Shown here piece after piece: positions 42,814 to 51,092 of a DNA stretch of 64,000 nucleotides. The stretch is taken from the NCBI GenBank assembly GCA_049521055.1, contig JBEKPE010000001.1:1-64000 (forward strand), written 5' to 3'. The notes beneath the pieces are model-generated. The model had not been told where the DNA came from and did no database searches. It saw only the letters and a list, made by a program, of their open reading frames with translations. The stretch is from FEN-987 sp049521055. Lineage in GTDB: Archaea > Thermoproteota > Bathyarchaeia > 40CM-2-53-6. The position numbers and the translations under genes are program-made. The first letter of the stretch is position 1. Each line of letters begins with the position of its first letter.

Positions 42814-43755
42814 CTAGCGTAAGTCGCACAGGACGTAGCGATCTGGCCGATCAAAAGCTGGCTCATTTGGTTTTAGCATTAAGACCCCTTGAAAGTCAGC
42901 GCGAAAGCCTTTCGCAATCATTATCCGATACGCATCATGACATGCAGAGTTTACGCCCGCCAATACATGCGTCATTCCTTTCATAGTGGCTAATTCCTCG
43001 CAGGCACTAAGTAACCTTTCAAAGAAATTCTCCGCACTAGATCCGCTACGGACGGCTCCGAACTTGACGTAGCATGTGTCACTTCCAGCTTCAGTGCCAG
43101 CCCCGCAGTGGCATACGGCAATGCCAACGAGTTTTTCGCCCTCCCACAAGAGTATGGTGTCGCCAAGTTTCTGATTTCGGACAGAAGTTATTTCCCGCTC
43201 CAAATCCAAACCTTCATAGACCGAACCGGTCAAGCTTCGACACGTCACCAAGCATTTCGATACCTCATCATCAGAAAGGTCAGAAAACTTAGACCATCGC
43301 CCGGAAGTATCTCTACTTTGAACACTCTTCGACATCAGAAGTGTTAGAAATCGTGGCCAAAATCCGAATTTCTGGTACAACCCTATGTGTTTTGGGCTCT
43401 GAGCGAACGTGAAGAGGCCCACATGGCTGACACCCCAATTGTTGAAAAGCTCGATTGTGGGTTCGAGAAGTAGTTTAGCAATTCCTCTGTCCCATAAATC
43501 GGGATGTATGGTCAATGGTCCGAAGAAACCAAAGCTACCCCATCTCGTGGCAAAGTTAGAACCGACCAGTTCACCATCTCTTTCGGCGCCGAAAGCGGCT
43601 TTCGGATTAGCCAACCAACGAGTCTTTACGTGATCCATGCCTTCACCGAAGCTCGCTGGGTCAGGAACACCCATGAATGTTCCAAAAGCCAAACGCATGA
43701 TATGGTCCGCAGTCTGCAGGTCCTCTTTTCGGAGAGGTCGCACTATGAATTCCAT
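42814..43755 (-). CDS. GNAT-family N-acetyltransferase (two GNAT-like halves)
   Basis: A 313-residue protein. The N-terminal half has the acetyl-CoA binding GFFGPLTIHPDLWDRGIAKL and NWGVSHVGLFTFAQSPKHIG, with YQKFGF at the end of a GNAT fold. A second, weaker GNAT-like half follows (SACHDAYRIMIAKGFR near the end). The acceptor is unknown. It probably shares a transcript with the transporter downstream. Confidence 0.82.
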   Translation of the reverse strand: MEFIVRPLRKEDLQTADHIMRLAFGTFMGVPDPASFGEGMDHVKTRWLANPKAAFGAERDGELVGSNFATRWGSFGFFGPLTIHPDLWDRGIAKLLLEPTIELFNNWGVSHVGLFTFAQSPKHIGLYQKFGFWPRFLTLLMSKSVQSRDTSGRWSKFSDLSDDEVSKCLVTCRSLTGSVYEGLDLEREITSVRNQKLGDTILLWEGEKLVGIAVCHCGAGTEAGSDTCYVKFGAVRSGSSAENFFERLLSACEELATMKGMTHVLAGVNSACHDAYRIMIAKGFRADFQGVLMLKPNEPAFDRPDRYVLCDLR

Positions 43756-43859
43756 GGGTTAGACACTGTTGATGTTCAGAATTAATATGCGATCATCAGT
43801 TTTCCTGCAGCGTAGTTCTTATGAATGGTGCGACGGCTGCGAAAGTTATGATCGTTTTG

Positions 43860-44423
43860 CTATGGCGATTGTGAGTTTTCTTCGGACACGGGGGAGTGGG
43901 CTTGTTCGAACATTTTCATTGCAGCGTTTCGTTTCTCTTCCATCTCCTTGCGAGACATGGGGATCCGCTTCGACAACGACCAGGAATGGCCGAACGGATC
44001 GGTCAGCTGGCCGTATCGTTCACCCCAAAACATGTCATCCAGTTGCATGTTCACCTTCGCTCCAGCTTCAACTGCTCTTTTCCATAGTGAGTCCACGTTC
44101 TTGGAGTAGATGTGGAGTGTTATCGAGACGGCGCCCAGTTCGATTGGATCCTTATGTGATGCGCCTGGGAAAACATCTGACATCATGACTATGCTATCGC
44201 CAATCCTAAGCCGAGCGTGCATCAGTTTACCTTCAGGCCCTTCCTGTCGCGCTATCTCTTTGGCTCCGAAGGCTTTCTCATACCACTCAATAGCCTGCGC
44301 CGCACCCTTGATCGCGAGATACGGAGTGACGGTGTGGAAGCCCTTCGGAATAGGCTCGAACTTCTTTGGCTTCGATTTCTTCTTCCTACGTGCTGTTTTC
44401 TTAGGCACCAGGGTTCCCCGCAT
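43860..44423 (-). CDS. VOC/PhnB-like glyoxalase-fold protein
   Basis: A 187-residue protein with a Lys/Arg-rich N-terminal tail of about 25 residues, then a single VOC domain: HTVTPYLAIKGAAQAIEWYE, KAFGAKEIARQEGPEGKLMH, DSIVMMSDVFPG, FWGERYGQLTDPFGHSWSL. Members include PhnB-like and bleomycin-resistance-type proteins without known substrate. The basic N-terminal extension is unusual. Confidence 0.85.
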   Translation of the reverse strand: MRGTLVPKKTARRKKKSKPKKFEPIPKGFHTVTPYLAIKGAAQAIEWYEKAFGAKEIARQEGPEGKLMHARLRIGDSIVMMSDVFPGASHKDPIELGAVSITLHIYSKNVDSLWKRAVEAGAKVNMQLDDMFWGERYGQLTDPFGHSWSLSKRIPMSRKEMEEKRNAAMKMFEQAHSPVSEENSQSP

Positions 44424-44509
44424 TTTTCAGGTCTCTTGATCGGCGAATATAAACGTCACAGGGCAACGACCGGTTCATGCGAACGTTAGCGTTACCATTT
44501 GGAGTTTCT

Positions 44510-44887
44510 TCAATGACTCAATGAGGATAGTAATACGATATTCTGCAAACCTGCCATCCAGTGCCCTATTGCCAACAAAATCATGAAAAGCATTATTCCC
44601 GCGGCTTGAGCAGCGCTGGCACCGAATGAACGCGCCCCACTAATTGAGTAGGCTTTCCAAATCAAAGCTACTTCAAACGCCCAAGTAGCAGCTAAACCAA
44701 GGAACAGACCTGTCGTACCCAATCCTAAGTTATACATGAGGAATATTACGAAGACGTTGCCAACCTCTTCGAAGCTGCCCCTGAACATAGGATTGACGAA
44801 CGCGGTAATCGTGGACGCCGAATCAATCAGCTCACCCGTCACCAAGGCCAACGTAGCAACGGTGACGTAGAATCGAAGCGACGCCAA
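44510..44887 (-). CDS. Small membrane protein with about three to four helices
   Basis: A 125-residue, strongly hydrophobic protein (ATLALVTGELIDSASTITAF, GNVFVIFLMYNLGLGTTGLF, AAQAAGIMLFMILLAIGHWM). No family is recognised; the topology suggests a small DUF5658-type membrane protein of unknown role. It is monocistronic. Confidence 0.6.
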   Translation of the reverse strand: MASLRFYVTVATLALVTGELIDSASTITAFVNPMFRGSFEEVGNVFVIFLMYNLGLGTTGLFLGLAATWAFEVALIWKAYSISGARSFGASAAQAAGIMLFMILLAIGHWMAGLQNIVLLSSLSH

Positions 44888-44975
44888 CTCTGTTACGACA
44901 CATCCCTTATCTGGGGCCCGAATAGGTTACAAATATTACTGTCTTTACTTGTGTTAGTCACTGAGTTGTTCTGGT

Positions 44976-45647
44976 GTGAAGTGTCCGTCTTGCGGTAATG
45001 AGATAACGGGAAATAGCAAATTCTGTACTAGCTGTGGGTACAAGCTGGAAGGTGCCCCCGCACAAACTCCAACCGCTAAACCCACTTCTCCTTTTTCGGG
45101 AAGAGAGTACATCATCGAGCAGAAGATTGCTGCCCTACGCGATACGTTTGGAATCAAAGACAGAAGCGGTAACCTGCTCGCATATGTGAAGAAGAAACTG
45201 GTCAGCTGGGGTCCACAATTCTATTTCGAGACGCCAGATGGCGGCAGGTTAGGTGAGATGAGGGGGAAAGTCCTAACGGTCAGACCTACTTTTGAAATCT
45301 ACGACCCGCGAGGACTCGTAGCAGTAGTCAAGAAGAAGGTCCTGAAACTGCTAGGTTCCGAATGGTGGCTTGAAGACTCGACCGGGAAGGAGATCGCGAG
45401 AATTAAGGGAAACATAACCGCGCACGAATTTTCCATTCAAAACCCGTCGGGTAGCACAATAGCTCAGATTCACAAGAAATGGGTGAGCATTCGCGATTCC
45501 TACGGCGTCGAAATCTCAAGTCAAGAAATCGACCCGTACGTAATTCTGGCCTACGCGATAGCCATGGACCACGCCCAATTCAAAGGTGTACAGAAGGGTC
45601 TCAGCATAGGGCTCGGAGGCTTAGGCGGCATACCAACCGACTTCTAA
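44976..45647 (+). CDS. Zinc ribbon plus LURP-one/Tubby-like domain protein
   Basis: A 223-residue protein. The first 25 residues form a CPSCG..CTSCG ribbon (MKCPSCGNEI). After a Pro/Thr linker there is a LURP-one-related (DUF567, Tubby-like) domain: EYIIEQKIAALRDTFGIKD, AYVKKKLVSWGPQFYFETPD, VVKKKVLKLLGSEWWLEDST, then FSIQNPSGSTIAQIHKKWV. The domain binds lipid or membrane components in other organisms. The ribbon fusion is common in archaeal members. Confidence 0.82.
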   Translation: MKCPSCGNEITGNSKFCTSCGYKLEGAPAQTPTAKPTSPFSGREYIIEQKIAALRDTFGIKDRSGNLLAYVKKKLVSWGPQFYFETPDGGRLGEMRGKVLTVRPTFEIYDPRGLVAVVKKKVLKLLGSEWWLEDSTGKEIARIKGNITAHEFSIQNPSGSTIAQIHKKWVSIRDSYGVEISSQEIDPYVILAYAIAMDHAQFKGVQKGLSIGLGGLGGIPTDF

Positions 45648-45966
45648 CTGAAATGGAATGTTAGTGCGAACCTGTCTTCGGAAAATTACGCTCTGCCAAA
45701 CTGCCAAAAAATAGGCGGGGCTGGAATCAAATTCTCTTGAGTTGGGCCAGCGTCTTCTCGTTCTTCACGTCACCAGTGTTCAGGGTTGATTTCGGTTCTA
45801 TCAAAACAACGTGAACCTCTTCATTGGCAACTGGCTTATGCTCAACTCCTTTCGGAATTATGATAAACTCCCCCTCATCTAACCAAATGTCTTTGTCCCT
45901 TAGTTTGATCAGCAGTTTTCCTTTCTTTACAAGGAATAATTCGTCCTCAGCCGCGTGTTTGTGCCA

Positions 45967-47280
45967 GGTTCTGTTAACTCTTCGACTCGTGGCTTCGAGT
46001 TAGCTTCGTTGGATCGACTCTTAGGATTACCTTCGGCCATGTTGGGCCTGCATCGGGTTCCTTTACCATCGCTTCAATTCCAACGCCTTCCGACCGGGCG
46101 AACCTCACCCGCCCCGCCTGCTAATGTTCAATACGGCGACTAGGTCGCGGTCGAACATTTCTCGGCATCGCTGGCACCAGAGTTTTCGGCGTAGTTGTTT
46201 GCTCGATTGGAGTCTCTCCCCGCATCTCGGGCAAACCCTGCTCGTGCCTCTGGTCTCAGACTTACTAAGCGTGATCACGGGTACACCCACCCAAGCGGCT
46301 TTGTATTCGATTTGCCGCTTAACTTCGTGAAAAGGCCAACTGTTCATTCGCGCACGGTAGCCCCTACCCTGCGAACTTCCTCTCCGATACAGTTTTCGGA
46401 TGTCGCGAATATCCTCGAAGACAATTCCATGTCGGTTCTGGAGAGCTGACTCAACGACTCGTCTTGACACTATGTGGAGTAGCTGACGTATTCGGTTCTT
46501 TCTTCGTTCGCCGTACTTGCCGGTAATGGCAGTACGAGTTCGGGCATCATTGCGCCTAAAAGATCGTGCAATTTCCCTCGTCGTCTTGGCGATCTCAGAT
46601 GCCTTTCCCATTTCATAGTACAAGATTTCTTCCGAGTTGCCTACGGTCAGGTTGTTGAGGTTCCTATCCACGCCCACAACCCCGGCCAATTGCTTGATCG
46701 GATCCACGTCTTTGCTGATGCATAACGACAAGGATTCTCGGGTCAGAGTGAAGGAACGTGCTCTAATCTTAGGTTCAGCTAGGGTTCGAAGTGTGTGCGC
46801 GTTTAATGGAATAGCGTATGTCTCCCTCCGCCCGACAGGGACAAGTAGTTTGCCGTCCACGATTTTGAATCCGTAGCAGGAAGTTAACAGCACTTTCTTC
46901 AAGAATGGGTTCTTCGTCATGTGGCCGCGTTTGATAGATTTCTTTCGTGCTGCAAGGATTCCGGCAGCCTTGGAGCTTGCGCAGAGTTTGTAATATGACG
47001 GAAGGCGGAAGCCTCGAAGCTCTCGGTAAGATAGTAAGGAGAGTCTTTTCAACGATGACGCATCATTCGCCAACCCGATTCCGATGCAGATGTTCGTCAT
47101 CTGCCTGAAAGATTCCATCAACCCGAGAGTGCACTCATCGGGATGGAAGCGTTGCTTCACCGACTTCCTCACAAGCAAAGCTAAGCAAGAGACAGCCATC
47201 TCCTGAGCAACTTAAAATGTAGAGAGGAAACCGAAACTACTCACGCCAAAATACCAGAACGCATGAGCCGCCAAGTTAAC
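45967..47280 (-). mobile_element. TnpB-only transposon (IS200/IS605-like), copy 1
   Basis: The element's two ends both carry GTTAAC (45973-45978 and 47275-47280) with GAGCCGCCAAGTTAAC at the right end. GGTTCT (45967-45972) adjoins the left end as in the other two copies. It contains only a tnpB gene, no tnpA. It is inserted in a cupin gene. Its left part is more diverged than in copies 2 and 3, so it is older or of a different subtype. Confidence 0.75.
46105..47199 (-). CDS. tnpB: RNA-guided endonuclease TnpB (copy 1, tail frameshifted)
   Basis: A 364-residue TnpB. RuvC Asp in VVGVDRNLNNLTVG, Glu in GIVFEDIRDIRKLY, the zinc finger CPRCGE..CQRCRE and the final Asp in FDRDLVAVLNISR are all present. 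The C-terminal tail stops soon after (SRRGG). The next frame still reads VRFARSEGVGIEAMVKEPDA, which matches the tail of the other copies, so a frameshift has shortened it. Activity may persist because catalytic residues remain. An omega-RNA would extend from its 3' end into the left flank. Confidence 0.85.
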   Translation of the reverse strand: MAVSCLALLVRKSVKQRFHPDECTLGLMESFRQMTNICIGIGLANDASSLKRLSLLSYRELRGFRLPSYYKLCASSKAAGILAARKKSIKRGHMTKNPFLKKVLLTSCYGFKIVDGKLLVPVGRRETYAIPLNAHTLRTLAEPKIRARSFTLTRESLSLCISKDVDPIKQLAGVVGVDRNLNNLTVGNSEEILYYEMGKASEIAKTTREIARSFRRNDARTRTAITGKYGERRKNRIRQLLHIVSRRVVESALQNRHGIVFEDIRDIRKLYRRGSSQGRGYRARMNSWPFHEVKRQIEYKAAWVGVPVITLSKSETRGTSRVCPRCGERLQSSKQLRRKLWCQRCREMFDRDLVAVLNISRRGG

Positions 47281-47357
47281 AATATTGAATCAAGTAAATT
47301 TCTGAGCTATGTTTACTTTCTCAAGTTTTGAGTGCTCACTCAAGGGACAGACCTGGC

Positions 47358-48251
47358 TTACTGTTTCTTTTCTGGCCAGTCGTAGAAACCTTTCCCGGTC
47401 TTTCTTCCCAGTAGGTTTGCGCGCACCATTTGTTTGAGTAGGTTGCTCGGGCGGAATTTTGGATCTCCAGTCTCGTTCACCATCACGTCCGTGATGAAGA
47501 GGTGGGTGTCGGCGCCCACGTAGTCAATCAGTTTCAGTGGCCCCATTGGCCAATTCAATCCTAGGGTAATTGCTTTGTCAATATCCTCCGGATCTGCAAC
47601 CCCTTCCGCAACAAGGAATACGGCCTCGTTGAGGGCGGGAACTAGGATCCGGTTTACAATGAATCCTGGTGTATCCTTCTTGACTAGGACTGACTCTTTC
47701 CCAAGCTTAGCAGAAACTTGCTTGATTGTCTCTACTGTCTCATCCGAGGTTTTCAGCCCGCGGACAATCTCGATGAGTCGCATGAGTTGTGGGGGGTTGA
47801 AGAAGTGCATCCCGCAAACCTTCTCAGCCCTTGTCGTGGCGGCCCCAATCTCGGTTATGCTGATCGAGGACGTGTTCGACGCGATTATTGCGTGTGGGGG
47901 AGCATACTTGTCCGCCTCCGCAAGGACGGCTTTCTTGAGCGGTGGATTCTCGGTGACGGCCTCGATAACTAAATCCGCGTTCTGAACAGCCTGTTTCAGG
48001 TCCAGGGTGGGGTGAATTCTGTTGAGAATTTCTTTCGACTCAGCTTCGGTTATGTTTCCTTTCTTGACGAATCGTTGGAGGCTGTCTTTGATCATCTTCA
48101 TGCCGTTATCGACGAACCGTTGCTCGATATCCCGCATGCTAACTTCGAATTTGCCAGTTTGAGCGCAGACTTGGGCAATGCCATGGCCCATCAAACCAGC
48201 GCCCAACACACATACTCGCTTCACTTCGGTTCTGTTAACTTGTTGGCTCAT
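47358..48251 (-). CDS. 3-hydroxyacyl-CoA (3-hydroxybutyryl-CoA) dehydrogenase
   Basis: A 297-residue NAD-dependent enzyme oxidising 3-hydroxyacyl-CoA to 3-ketoacyl-CoA. The Rossmann motif is VCVLGAGLMGHGIAQVCAQT. The catalytic motif IASNTSSISITEIGAAT, GMHFFNPPQLMRLIEIVRG (His-Phe-Phe-Asn-Pro-Pro) and VLVKKDTPGFIVNRIL complete the family pattern. Length is typical of HBD/PaaH-like proteins. Its ATG and first eight codons (MSQQVNRT) lie inside the end of transposon copy 2 and overlap the tnpB stop, so the original N-terminus was replaced. A cupin remnant follows. Confidence 0.92.
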   Translation of the reverse strand: MSQQVNRTEVKRVCVLGAGLMGHGIAQVCAQTGKFEVSMRDIEQRFVDNGMKMIKDSLQRFVKKGNITEAESKEILNRIHPTLDLKQAVQNADLVIEAVTENPPLKKAVLAEADKYAPPHAIIASNTSSISITEIGAATTRAEKVCGMHFFNPPQLMRLIEIVRGLKTSDETVETIKQVSAKLGKESVLVKKDTPGFIVNRILVPALNEAVFLVAEGVADPEDIDKAITLGLNWPMGPLKLIDYVGADTHLFITDVMVNETGDPKFRPSNLLKQMVRANLLGRKTGKGFYDWPEKKQ

Positions 48252-49477
48252 GGGGCTTCAACTCGTTAGCTCGCTTCCATCGACTTTCAGGATTACCTAC
48301 TAAGGATTCCTGTACCATCGCTTCAACTGGAAGCGCGATTGGCGCGAACCTCACGCCTCTTGCTAGGATATTCCTAGCAGCGTTTACGTCTCGGTCTACG
48401 GTGAATCCGCAGCTCGGGCACTTGAGTTGTCGGCTCTCTTCGGGTTTACGCGCCATGCGCGACCCACACATCGAACACTTCACCGAAGTGCCAGACGGAT
48501 TCACGTAGATGACTGGGATGCCTTCCCACTGGGCCTTGTATTCGATCTGACGCTGCAATTCAAAGTAACTCCAACCGTTCATCACCCCACGATAACCTCT
48601 GCACTGCCAGTTACCGTGCCGGTAAAGTTTCCTTATGCCTGTCAGCTTCTCCATGACGATGCCAAACTCCCTGCCCTTCGCATCCTCTACGATCTGTTTT
48701 GAGGCGTTGTGGAGAATCCGCTTCACCTTCTCTTGTTGCTTCCGACCGTACTTGCTGGTGATTTCGCGGAGGATGCGCACATCGTTCCGCCTGATGCGGG
48801 AGCGTACCAGTCGGTAGGTAGCCTTTACCCTTGTCGCCTCGGTTAGTTCATGCTTCGCGCTGGAACCGTCCGTGGACGCCAATGTGACATTGTTCAGGTT
48901 TCGGTCGATGCCGATAAAACCACTCGGTCGGACCTCCGCGACCTCCTTCGCATATGTCAACGACAACTTGTCCTGGGTCAACGTAACCGAACGAACCTTG
49001 TACTTTCGAATAGTTGCTTGAACATGCGGCGTAATAGGAATTCTGATCGATTCCCCAGGATGGTACGGCAGAAGAAGACAGCCGTCCTTAATCTTGAATC
49101 CATAGCAGGTGGTCAAACGCAAACGTCGAACATGAGGAGCTGTCGGATTCTCTCCATGTCGAACCGTTCTGCGATAATTCCGGAGTATTCCAGTTACGCC
49201 GCTGATGGCGCATAGCTTGTAGTAGCTCATAGCGTCGTAGGTTGCAAGTTGTTTGTACGCTTTCACGGACAAGGACTTGAGGCTCGTGGCGTTCTCAGTC
49301 AAGCCAATCTGTATGCAAGTGTTCATCATTCGGCGGAACTCGTCAAGCATCAGTAGAATCTCGGGGCTGGGCGTGTAGTGCTGCTGAACTGCTTTGATCG
49401 CCCGCATAACTTAGCGTCCGCTTTCAATCTCTTTTAGGCATGAGAGGTCGGTGAAACCAATGAGCCGACAAGTTAAC
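48228..49477 (-). mobile_element. TnpB-only transposon, copy 2
   Basis: The left end GTTAACTTGTTGGCTCAT begins at 48234 and the right end ATGAGCCGACAAGTTAAC ends at 49477; the two are near-perfect inverted repeats. GGTTCT (48228-48233) next to the left end is shared with copies 1 and 3, so it is probably part of the element. Only tnpB is present. Its left end forms the 5' end of the 3-hydroxyacyl-CoA dehydrogenase gene. Confidence 0.82.
48235..49407 (-). CDS. tnpB: RNA-guided endonuclease TnpB (copy 2)
   Basis: A 390-residue, apparently intact TnpB. N-terminal wedge/REC region, then RuvC I GFIGIDRNLNNVTLAS (Asp), RuvC II FGIVMEKLTGIRKLY (Glu), zinc finger CSMCGS..CPSCGF and RuvC III VDRDVNAARNILARG (Asp). 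TnpB cuts DNA matching the end of its omega-RNA and preserves the transposon. It is close to copy 3 throughout. The stop lies in the element's end, and its last codons overlap the dehydrogenase start in another frame. Confidence 0.92.
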   Translation of the reverse strand: MRAIKAVQQHYTPSPEILLMLDEFRRMMNTCIQIGLTENATSLKSLSVKAYKQLATYDAMSYYKLCAISGVTGILRNYRRTVRHGENPTAPHVRRLRLTTCYGFKIKDGCLLLPYHPGESIRIPITPHVQATIRKYKVRSVTLTQDKLSLTYAKEVAEVRPSGFIGIDRNLNNVTLASTDGSSAKHELTEATRVKATYRLVRSRIRRNDVRILREITSKYGRKQQEKVKRILHNASKQIVEDAKGREFGIVMEKLTGIRKLYRHGNWQCRGYRGVMNGWSYFELQRQIEYKAQWEGIPVIYVNPSGTSVKCSMCGSRMARKPEESRQLKCPSCGFTVDRDVNAARNILARGVRFAPIALPVEAMVQESLVGNPESRWKRANELKPHEPTS

Positions 49478-49604
49478 GGAGCTCCATAGTCCATTTTTCA
49501 ATCGAAATATGCTTTCCCATACAGGAGGCGCTTGGTTGGGCGTCATGGAAAGGCTCTGCTCGCGGTCGAGCCATATAGAGAGCCGTTACCACGGACGGCT
49601 GAGT

Positions 49605-50954
49605 CTATCGAAGCTGAGCTGCTACTTCCTTTACGGCGCCTTCGAAGATTTCCAGTCCTTCATCGATGATGTCGCGGGTTATGATGAGGGGGGGTGCGAA
49701 GCGCATCGAGGATTTTCCGGCAGTTATGATTGCTAATCCTCGTTTGAAGCATTTGTTGGTTATGTCCTCCACTTCCTGAGCGGCTGGTTCCTTGGTTTCC
49801 GGGTCTTTGACGAATTCCACTCCGACCATCAACCCTTTGCCGCGCACGTCGCCTATTATGGGGTATTGCTGTTGCATTTCTTTCAGTCGCTTCATTAGGT
49901 ACGTCCCTTGATGGGTCGCGTTCTCCATGAGCTTTTCATCCTTTATGATGCCAATCACTTGTAATGCGGCGGCGCAGGCTACAGGATTACCCCCAAACGT
50001 ATTGGCATGAGAACCCCCTTCCCAATCCATGAGTTCCTGTTTAGCTACGGCGGCGCCGATTGGGAGGCCGGATGCAAGAGCCTTGGCGGTGGTTAGAATG
50101 TCAGGCGTTACGCCCCAGTGCTCTAAAGCGAACCATCTACCGGTCCGCCCCATCCCAGATTGTATCTCGTCGTCAGCCAGTAGAATGTCATATTTGTCAA
50201 GTATTTTCTTCAAACGCTGGAAATAATCGTCGGGAGGAACCACGTAGCCGCTCTCGCCTTGAATTGGCTCCACAAACATTGCAGCAGTGTCTTCAGGAGG
50301 ATGATATTTCTTGAGTACCTCTTCTTCTATGAAGTCGACGCACCACATGTCGCACTCCGGATACTTCAGCCCGAAGGGACAGCGGTAGCAGTAGGGATAA
50401 GGAACGTGGGTTACTTCTGGAACGAGCGGGAAAAAGTGTCTTCTCTGAACCGGCTTACTCGCAGTAAGCGCCATAGTTCCGAAACTTCTTCCATGAAACG
50501 CGCCGGTGTACGCTAAGAATAACGGTTTGCGAGTGTGCCAACGGGCCATCTTCATCGCGGCCTCGTTTGCCTCCGCACCGCTATTACAGAAGAACACTTT
50601 CTTAGGAAATGAACCAGGCGTAATCTTAGTCAGTTGCTCCCCTAGGTCAACGATTGGCTTATAGTAGAAATCGGTCCATGAATAGTGAATTAGTTTCTCA
50701 GCTTGATCCTTGATCGCTTTGACGACGCGCGGATGCGAATGCCCCACGGCCAAAACGACTAATCCCGAATTAAAATCTATGAACTCGTTACCGTCAACAT
50801 CCTTAACGACGCATCCTGAACCAGAGTCTGCAACGAGAGGATACCAACGTACAACCGATTGCGACAAGATGGTCGCATCTTTCTGAAGCAATTCTCTCGC
50901 CTTAGGCCCGGGCGGAGTGACGACGATCTTATGTCGTTGAACTTTGGTCACCAT
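49605..50954 (-). CDS. Class III aminotransferase (4-aminobutyrate/acetylornithine type)
   Basis: A 449-residue PLP enzyme. FFCNSGAEANEAAMKMARWH and AYTGAFHGRSFGTMALTASK (cofactor-phosphate region), LLADDEIQSGMGRTGRWFAL (PLP-ring Asp) and TTAKALASGLPIGAAV (Schiff-base Lys) are all present, and THQGTYLMKRLKEMQQQYP opens the C-terminal domain. A Cys-rich insertion (CYRCPFGLKYPECDMWC) is seen between. Gamma-aminobutyrate or a related omega-amino acid is the likely amino donor, but the choice between these is not settled. The 49478-49604 gap holds no gene. Confidence 0.9.
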   Translation of the reverse strand: MVTKVQRHKIVVTPPGPKARELLQKDATILSQSVVRWYPLVADSGSGCVVKDVDGNEFIDFNSGLVVLAVGHSHPRVVKAIKDQAEKLIHYSWTDFYYKPIVDLGEQLTKITPGSFPKKVFFCNSGAEANEAAMKMARWHTRKPLFLAYTGAFHGRSFGTMALTASKPVQRRHFFPLVPEVTHVPYPYCYRCPFGLKYPECDMWCVDFIEEEVLKKYHPPEDTAAMFVEPIQGESGYVVPPDDYFQRLKKILDKYDILLADDEIQSGMGRTGRWFALEHWGVTPDILTTAKALASGLPIGAAVAKQELMDWEGGSHANTFGGNPVACAAALQVIGIIKDEKLMENATHQGTYLMKRLKEMQQQYPIIGDVRGKGLMVGVEFVKDPETKEPAAQEVEDITNKCFKRGLAIITAGKSSMRFAPPLIITRDIIDEGLEIFEGAVKEVAAQLR

Positions 50955-51092
50955 TATGAGTCACCGACTTGTTCCAACGCGAGCGCTTAGTCCGTGAATT
51001 GTAAAAGGCTTCCGTTCATCTCTCGTGCATAACACTGATGCATTGAGAGACAGGTTTCGTAGCTTTATGACAGAGCCGATATGTGGCCTCTA

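Larger units (their letters stand above)
45727..47343 (-). pseudogene. Cupin-domain protein disrupted by a TnpB element
   Basis: The C-terminal part (45727-45969) encodes TWHKHAAEDELFLVKKGKLL, DKDIWLDEGEFIIIPKGVEH and KPVANEEVHVVLIEPKST, a small single-domain cupin. The metal-binding His come from the first stretch. On the other side of the element, 47281-47343 encodes KLEKVNIAQKFT from a TTG, the typical opening of such cupins. About 20-25 residues in between are missing. The gene would have followed the 3-hydroxyacyl-CoA dehydrogenase by 14 nt. Confidence 0.7.
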
